Of a stretch of DNA of 64,000 bases, positions 63,953 through 64,000 are shown piece after piece. The notes beneath the pieces are model-generated. The model was not told the DNA's origin and searched no databases. It saw only the letters and a program-made list of their open reading frames with translations. Made by a program: the position numbers and the translations under genes. Location: assembly GCF_013297935.1 (NCBI RefSeq), contig NZ_JAAFIX010000012.1, positions 25,257 through 89,256 on the forward strand, given 5' to 3'. This DNA is from Rhodoferax sp. (lineage in GTDB: Bacteria > Pseudomonadota > Gammaproteobacteria > Burkholderiales > Burkholderiaceae_C). The first letter of the stretch is position 1. Each line of letters begins with the position of its first letter.

Positions 63953-64000
<48 letters not shown>

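Overview
The window comes from the chromosome of a high-GC betaproteobacterium, most likely a Rhodoferax-like member of the Comamonadaceae (Burkholderiales). This rests on the ribosomal protein sequences, the proteobacterial GshA/GshB type, the DUF1501/DUF1800 pair, and a family of about 50-bp dispersed repeats that I recognise from that family. No plasmid, phage, integrase, transposase or CRISPR signal is visible. About 70 genes are packed tightly, many with 4-nt ATGA overlaps.

Layout. 1-8 kb: arginine/ornithine catabolism (ornithine cyclodeaminase, arginase), holA, a small lipoprotein, a PilZ-like protein, proA, a diguanylate cyclase and gshA. 8-17 kb: kup, a BenE transporter, gshB fused to a VOC (glyoxalase-fold) domain, a secreted PKD protein, a class II glutamine amidotransferase with a 4-oxalocrotonate tautomerase-like gene, a GT39 glycosyltransferase and a PAP2 phosphatase. 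17-20.7 kb: a yybP-ykoY (Mn2+) riboswitch in front of terC/alx and exoD, then two Rossmann-fold proteins. 20.6-25.3 kb: a minus-strand cluster of metallophosphoesterase, Ser/Thr kinase-UspA fusion, SrkA kinase and PAP2 phosphatase, divergent from a 2-TM K+ channel and sharing an FNR-like box with it. 25.3-34.8 kb: ohrR-ohr, a GMC oxidoreductase, an amn-ABC exporter-solute-binding-protein operon, a second diguanylate cyclase, and CYTH and cytochrome c genes. 34.9-43.8 kb: malate synthase G, small membrane proteins, MscS, DUF3616, YqhA, a CaiB-type CoA-transferase and a LysR regulator. 43.8-46.8 kb: a lower-GC stretch with a GDSL lipoprotein esterase and OmpW, bounded on one side by the intact LysR gene and on the other by a decayed copy of that gene. 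47-55 kb: DUF1501/DUF1800, proC, and glycerol catabolism (glpR-glpK divergent from glpD). 55-64 kb: the spc and alpha ribosomal operons (rplN to rplQ with secY, rpmJ, rpoA) and the start of an initiator tRNA gene.

How the genes fit together. Arginase, ornithine cyclodeaminase, ProA and ProC all converge on proline. GshA, GshB-VOC and Ohr serve thiol and peroxide defence. GlpK and GlpD feed glycerol into central metabolism. The kinase/phosphatase cluster looks like a signalling operon that may respond to oxygen.

Most notable observations: (i) the GshB-VOC fusion; (ii) the two-kinase/two-phosphatase operon with an FNR-type site; (iii) eight copies of a short repeat, two of them apparently inserted in frame inside proA and srkA; (iv) a Mn2+ riboswitch whose conserved 3' strand can alternatively pair with the terC ribosome-binding site; (v) a 22-bp inverted repeat and a LysR pseudogene around a lower-GC segment.
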